From positions 1-9,184 of the forward strand of contig CBFIEF010000054.1 in NCBI GenBank assembly GCA_965661545.1: a stretch of DNA of 9,184 bases. The letters are read 5' to 3'. The stretch is from UBA7985 sp965661545. GTDB taxonomy: Bacteria; Pseudomonadota; Alphaproteobacteria; UBA7985. This document shows positions 6,301-9,184 of this stretch, one piece after another (within the stretch, counting starts at the first letter, position 1; each line of letters starts with the position of its first letter). Below the pieces are notes generated by a model. The model did not search any database, was not told the DNA's origin, and saw nothing but the letters and a program-made list of their open reading frames with translations. The position numbers and the translations under genes were made by a program.

Positions 6301-6927
6301 CTAATGGGTCAGCAGGAATTCTGCGCAGGACTTTGCGTCGTCTGCTCGGCCTTCGCTAACTGCTGTTTCCAATTTCTGGAACAGGGATTCTTTGAACGCA
6401 TCGGGTTCTTGGAGCCTTGCGAAGTGTAGGCCGAGGTCGCGGGCGTTTTCGTAGACCCGGGCACCGGCTGTTTCGAAGATCATGGTCATGACAGCTTCGG
6501 GACTGCGGAGCGATGAGGCGGTTTCTTTGTCCGGCTCCGCCGCTGCCGTCGCTCGTGCTGCATTTGCTGCGGCTAAAGGCAATACCGCGGCCATGAACGC
6601 CTTAAGTTCTTCACGCATGAAATCAATCGTTGGAGAGTCGATCTCGTGCCAAAAGGCGATGTCGGGGTCGAGAACGTTCCAGTGTTTGTGAAACCGCACA
6701 GCCGTACCGAAATGGCGAACTGGATTGACCATGCCCTTGGCCGTCAAAAGCCGGGTGGTTTCCCGAATGACGGTCCTTGAACTGCCCAATTGCTCCCCAA
6801 GTTCAGATTCATGGGGGAGTTTGCCTTCGAGCGTGTAGGCGCCCGAGACGATGTTACGACCGATAAAATCGCACGCATCTCGGACAGCACTTTGAGGGAG
6901 GGCACGAATGGGTTCGGTCGATGACAC
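6301..6927 (-). CDS. GntR-family (FadR subfamily) transcriptional regulator
   Basis: The product, about 208 residues, is a DNA-binding regulator with an N-terminal winged helix (about residues 12-75) and an all-helical C-terminal FCD-type effector domain. The GntR signature is clear: LPHESELGEQLG followed by SSRTVIRE (49-56) and a short wing (RHFGTAV). GTG at 6927 is preferred as start because AAAGG lies six bases upstream; TTG at 6933 would touch that site. FCD domains usually bind a metal through Asp and three His. Here the expected Asp-x-x-x-His and the later His of the last helices appear to be missing or replaced, so effector sensing may not need metal. The closest functional type by look is a sugar-acid regulator (DgoR-like), but this is a guess. 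It faces away from a transporter operon and may repress it through sites in 6928-7160. Confidence 0.85.
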   Translation of the reverse strand: MSSTEPIRALPQSAVRDACDFIGRNIVSGAYTLEGKLPHESELGEQLGSSRTVIRETTRLLTAKGMVNPVRHFGTAVRFHKHWNVLDPDIAFWHEIDSPTIDFMREELKAFMAAVLPLAAANAARATAAAEPDKETASSLRSPEAVMTMIFETAGARVYENARDLGLHFARLQEPDAFKESLFQKLETAVSEGRADDAKSCAEFLLTH

Positions 6928-7041
6928 AAGCAACCTTTCGGCTCGTTACGAGAGAATCGATCCTTAGGCATGAGCGGGGTTAGGCGCAAGCAGAGTCTGG
7001 AAAAAACGCCTAAAATCCGTGCAAAAACCATGAAATCCATC

Positions 7042-7056
7042 TTAAATTAACATTAA
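7042..7056. promoter_or_regulatory. CtrA-like TTAA-N7-TTAA site
   Basis: TTAA (7042-7045), seven bases, TTAA (7053-7056) matches the binding consensus of the alphaproteobacterial cell-cycle regulator CtrA. The local DNA is AT-rich, so a chance match is quite possible. Confidence 0.3.
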
Positions 7057-7058
7057 TA

Positions 7059-7075
7059 CTTGCAAAAATTGCAAG
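7059..7075. promoter_or_regulatory. Inverted repeat, candidate operator
   Basis: CTTGCAA (7059-7065) and TTGCAAG (7069-7075) form a perfect 7-base inverted repeat with a 3-base centre, and a related TTGCGCAA follows at 7086-7093. Centres of the three TTGC(GC)AA units are 9 and 18 bases apart. The adjacent GntR-family protein is the obvious candidate to bind, though its own consensus is not known. Confidence 0.35.
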
Positions 7076-7110
7076 AAAATGAAGGTTGCGCAATATATTT
7101 TAAATTGTAT

Positions 7111-7140
7111 TTGGCATTTATATTAAAGACTCTTTATTAG
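7111..7140 (+). promoter_or_regulatory. Possible promoter of the small protein/transporter genes
   Basis: TTGGCA (7111-7116, five of six to the -35 consensus) is 18 bases from TATTAG (7135-7140). The palindrome AAAGACTCTTT lies between the two boxes, where a bound protein would block polymerase. A start near 7147 would fall within the GAGGAGG before TTG 7161, which would instead favour the ATG at 7179. Confidence 0.35.
7125..7135. repeat. AAAGACTCTTT palindrome, copy 3
   Basis: Same palindrome as at 15-25 and 341-351 apart from the centre base; like the first copy it is followed by ATTA. It lies inside a possible promoter spacer. Confidence 0.4.
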
Positions 7141-7160
7141 TTGCGAGGAGGATTATCCAA

Positions 7161-7439
7161 TTGATTGGGGGATATAGCATGAGCGAAGCGGAAAGAATTG
7201 TGACCAGCGGACTGGTCGCAACAGATCTATTGACGCCGATCGTGCAACTTTTGGCCAAAACGAACCGAGAATGCGCAGCAATCAATGTTTTAACGGTGTT
7301 TTCCCTGGCTGAATCGGATCGCACTGTGATCCTGTTGGAGAATGGAAAGCAGGTTGCCCAGTGGTCCGTTACAGACCCCGATATTGAACGGCACGTCCGT
7401 ACGTTGATCGGTGAAGCCGGGCCCACTCAAGGCATTTGA
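7161..7439 (+). CDS. Small protein of unknown function
   Basis: The predicted product has 92 residues from TTG 7161 or 86 from ATG 7179. The TTG is preceded by a near-ideal AGGAGG (7147-7152), eight bases away; the ATG has only GGGGGA. Both are plausible and the protein core is the same. The sequence is soluble-looking with no signal peptide or membrane segment. It has a helical N-terminal half (SEAERIVTSGLVATDLLTPIVQ), then a short strand-like part (DRTVILLENGKQVAQWSV) and a helical end. I recognise no family. It lies 86 bases before a sugar-type symporter in the same direction and may share its transcript, which hints at a link to that pathway but does not show it. Codon use looks like that of its neighbours. 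Confidence 0.55.
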   Translation: MIGGYSMSEAERIVTSGLVATDLLTPIVQLLAKTNRECAAINVLTVFSLAESDRTVILLENGKQVAQWSVTDPDIERHVRTLIGEAGPTQGI

Positions 7440-7525
7440 GGGCGGTTACAGAACCGGATTTTCTGGTAATGATCTCCAATAGATTATAGGTCTTTGCCCA
7501 TGTTCTTTGGGAGGAGACTTTCGCC

Positions 7526-8920
7526 ATGTCTGACGCATCCGTTCAGCCGCGCTTACCCTTAGCCGTCAAGGCCGCATACGGCTTGGCCGATATGGGCATC
7601 AATGTTTTCGTTATCTTCAAAGGTCTGCTGGTATTTGCCTTTTTGGTCCAGTTTTCGGGTGTTGACCCGGCATTAGCAGGTTGGGTGACGTCTGCCGTCC
7701 TGGTGATTGACGTTATTACCGATCCGCTGATGGGCTGGTTGTCTGATCGAACGGGCGGACGGTTTGGGCGACGGCACCCCTATATCATTTCGGGCGCAGT
7801 CTTAATGGCTGTTTTGATGATTGTGACCTTCGCGGTGCCAGCAGGGTTATCAGAGGCTGCCTCTGCGACATGGGTCTTCGTATTCTTTGCCCTGGGTTCC
7901 ATTGCCTTCACCATGGTTGTTATTCCGTATGGCTCCCTGTCTGTGGAGCTCACGGACCACCCCCAAGAGCGGGCAACCATGACGGGTTGGCGAATGGCTG
8001 CTGCGGGTGTCGGTATCCTGCTTACGGGCGGCGCTTTCCCTATACTGATCGATCCGAATGGCTTGGGCCTTTCCCACGCAGTAGCAATGACAGTCTACGC
8101 GCCGATCGTGATTGCGACCATCTGGATTGCTGCCTTTTCGACTTATGGCCGACGCAACCAGGACGCGACGCCTTCGGCAAAGTTCGGTGAGCAAATCCAA
8201 GCGGCGCTGCGCAATCGGCGCTTTGTCGTGCTGACCCTGATTTACGGCGTGCAGACCTTTGGGATCGCGTTCATCACGATCGGCATTCCCTTCGCGGCGG
8301 CTGAGTTGATTGTATCGTCGGGTGCTACGGGCGTGCTCGCGACGATTTGGGTTCTCGGCTCGTTTTCGACCGCCTTCGCGCTGTTTATCCTTGGCTCGAT
8401 GGTGTCGCAGTTCTTTTGGGTGGCGCTATCCAAGACGATCGGCAAGCAGGCGACCCTGATGTTCGGGATCGTGTTCTACGGCGTTGTGCTGGTTGGCTTT
8501 TACTTCGTGCTGCCGAGTTCTGAGGGGTTGGCGATCGGGGTCACGAACCTGGGTCTAATCACGGTGTTCGTGTTCTTGATTGGCGCGGCTAATGGCTGTT
8601 ACCAGCAATTGCCGTGGTCCATGATGCCAGACTTGGTGGACTGGTCGGTTGAGCGCGAGAGCTTTAATATTGCGGGTTCGTTCAGCGGGCTTTGGCTGCT
8701 GGGGCAAAAGGTCGGTAACGCCCTTGCACCCTTGGTGTTTGGCCAATTGCTGGCGCTCTACGGCTGGATTTCCAGCACCAATGGCGGCGACGTCACGCAG
8801 CTTCCCGAGGCAGTTGATGCTTTGCGGTGGGCGCTGACGCTTATCCCGGCGGCGCTGATGTTTATCTCCGTTCCGCTTTATCTGCTGTTTGACGGCATGG
8901 CCAAGCGATCACAGCGCTGA
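7526..8920 (+). CDS. GPH-family (MelB-like) MFS cation symporter
   Basis: The 464-residue inner membrane protein belongs to the glycoside-pentoside-hexuronide:cation symporter type of the major facilitator superfamily. It would import a sugar, glycoside or sugar acid with Na+ or H+. Twelve hydrophobic helices can be traced, with a polar central loop at about 209-235. The family signature follows helix 2: Asp62-x-x-x-Asp66-Pro, then WLSDRTGGRFGRRHP (71-85). Asp62 and Asp66 match the positions of the cation and sugar binding acids of MelB. A strong GGGAGGAG site (7509-7516) sits nine bases before the ATG. The stop lies seven bases before a glycosyltransferase start, so the two are probably co-transcribed. 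Substrate is not readable; related proteins also occur beside surface glycan genes. The family call is firm. Confidence 0.88.
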   Translation: MSDASVQPRLPLAVKAAYGLADMGINVFVIFKGLLVFAFLVQFSGVDPALAGWVTSAVLVIDVITDPLMGWLSDRTGGRFGRRHPYIISGAVLMAVLMIVTFAVPAGLSEAASATWVFVFFALGSIAFTMVVIPYGSLSVELTDHPQERATMTGWRMAAAGVGILLTGGAFPILIDPNGLGLSHAVAMTVYAPIVIATIWIAAFSTYGRRNQDATPSAKFGEQIQAALRNRRFVVLTLIYGVQTFGIAFITIGIPFAAAELIVSSGATGVLATIWVLGSFSTAFALFILGSMVSQFFWVALSKTIGKQATLMFGIVFYGVVLVGFYFVLPSSEGLAIGVTNLGLITVFVFLIGAANGCYQQLPWSMMPDLVDWSVERESFNIAGSFSGLWLLGQKVGNALAPLVFGQLLALYGWISSTNGGDVTQLPEAVDALRWALTLIPAALMFISVPLYLLFDGMAKRSQR

Positions 8921-8927
8921 GGGTTCT

Positions 8928-9184
8928 ATGACGGCTGACCTGAGTGTCATCATTCCAGTCTTTAAGGCCCAGGATACCTTGGCCCGAGCGCTTGCGTCGA
9001 TCGAGGTTCCTGCTGGCCTGACGGTCGAAATCATCATCAGCGTTGATGATGGGGATGATTACGGGGCTTTTGCCCGGGATTGGCCCGGCGTGCGCGTGAT
9101 TGACAAAGGGCAGGTGCGCACTGGGCCCGGGCCAGCAAGAAATCGGGGATTTGCGGCCGCCAACGGTCAATTCATTGCCTATTT
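8928..9184 (+). CDS. Family 2 glycosyltransferase (N-terminal part, cut by window end)
   Basis: Only the first 85 codons are present. The start LSVIIPVFKAQDTLARAL is the classic opening of a GT-A fold, family 2 glycosyltransferase. It is followed by IIISVDDGDDY (nucleotide-sugar binding region) and by GPGPARNRGFAAANGQFIAY, the segment that normally leads into the metal-binding DxD motif just past the window end. Such enzymes transfer a sugar from a nucleotide donor to a glycan or lipid on the cytoplasmic side of the membrane. ATG 8928 is seven bases after the transporter stop with GAGGG overlapping that stop. Sugar and acceptor are unknown. Confidence 0.85.
   Translation, partial: MTADLSVIIPVFKAQDTLARALASIEVPAGLTVEIIISVDDGDDYGAFARDWPGVRVIDKGQVRTGPGPARNRGFAAANGQFIAY

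Larger units (their letters stand above)
6928..7160. promoter_or_regulatory. Divergent control region rich in inverted repeats
   Basis: This region separates the GntR-family gene from the small protein and transporter genes. It contains TTAGGCG/CGCCTAA (6980-6986 with 7007-7013), a TTAA-N7-TTAA site (7042-7056), CTTGCAA-AAA-TTGCAAG (7059-7075), TTGCGCAA (7086-7093), a possible promoter (7111-7140) and the palindrome AAAGACTCTTT (7125-7135). The base composition turns sharply AT-rich after about 7040. Such crowding suits control of both directions. Confidence 0.5.

Noticed and set aside
1..9184. CRISPR array
   Set aside because: No regularly spaced identical repeats were found on either strand; the repeats seen are coding or paralogous.

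Overview
The window looks like part of an alphaproteobacterial chromosome of moderate G+C content, probably from a Rhodospirillales-type, possibly marine organism. This rests on general features: Gram-negative porins ending in Phe, a very acidic RTX-like secreted protein, a FadR-type GntR regulator, a GPH-type sugar symporter and a CtrA-like TTAA-N7-TTAA site. The genus cannot be fixed from the sequence alone. No mobile element, CRISPR array, tRNA or rRNA was found.

Left part (1-6300), cell envelope. After a gene-free 465 bases come two tandem, closely related large porin genes (466-2022 and 2370-4037). Each has the same GGAGAAG ribosome binding site and a 3' untranslated region with two hairpins, the second followed by a T tract. 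The two porins are nearly identical at both ends and diverge in the middle, and the divergent segment lies between the only two cysteines of each protein. A third envelope gene (4510-6228) encodes an extremely acidic protein. It has a Sec-like N-terminus, a glycine-zipper segment, a collagen-like Gly-X-Asp tract and an RTX-like C-terminal half. A strong hairpin separates it from a converging gene.

Right part (6301-9184), regulator and transport or glycan genes. A GntR/FadR-family repressor-like gene lies on the minus strand (6301-6927). It is divergent from a small unknown protein (7161-7439), a 12-helix GPH/MelB-like symporter (7526-8920) and the start of a family 2 glycosyltransferase (8928 to the window end). 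The shared upstream region (6928-7160) is AT-rich and dense in inverted repeats. A likely reading is that the GntR protein controls the symporter operon in response to a sugar or sugar acid, but the substrate is unknown.

Points that deserve a second look: (a) the cysteine-bounded variable cassette of the porin pair; (b) a CUCCUCC (anti-Shine-Dalgarno) hairpin in both porin 3' ends, better conserved than the adjoining terminator; (c) an 11-base palindrome AAAGANTCTTT present three times, always between genes; (d) the odd combination of export signals in the acidic protein.
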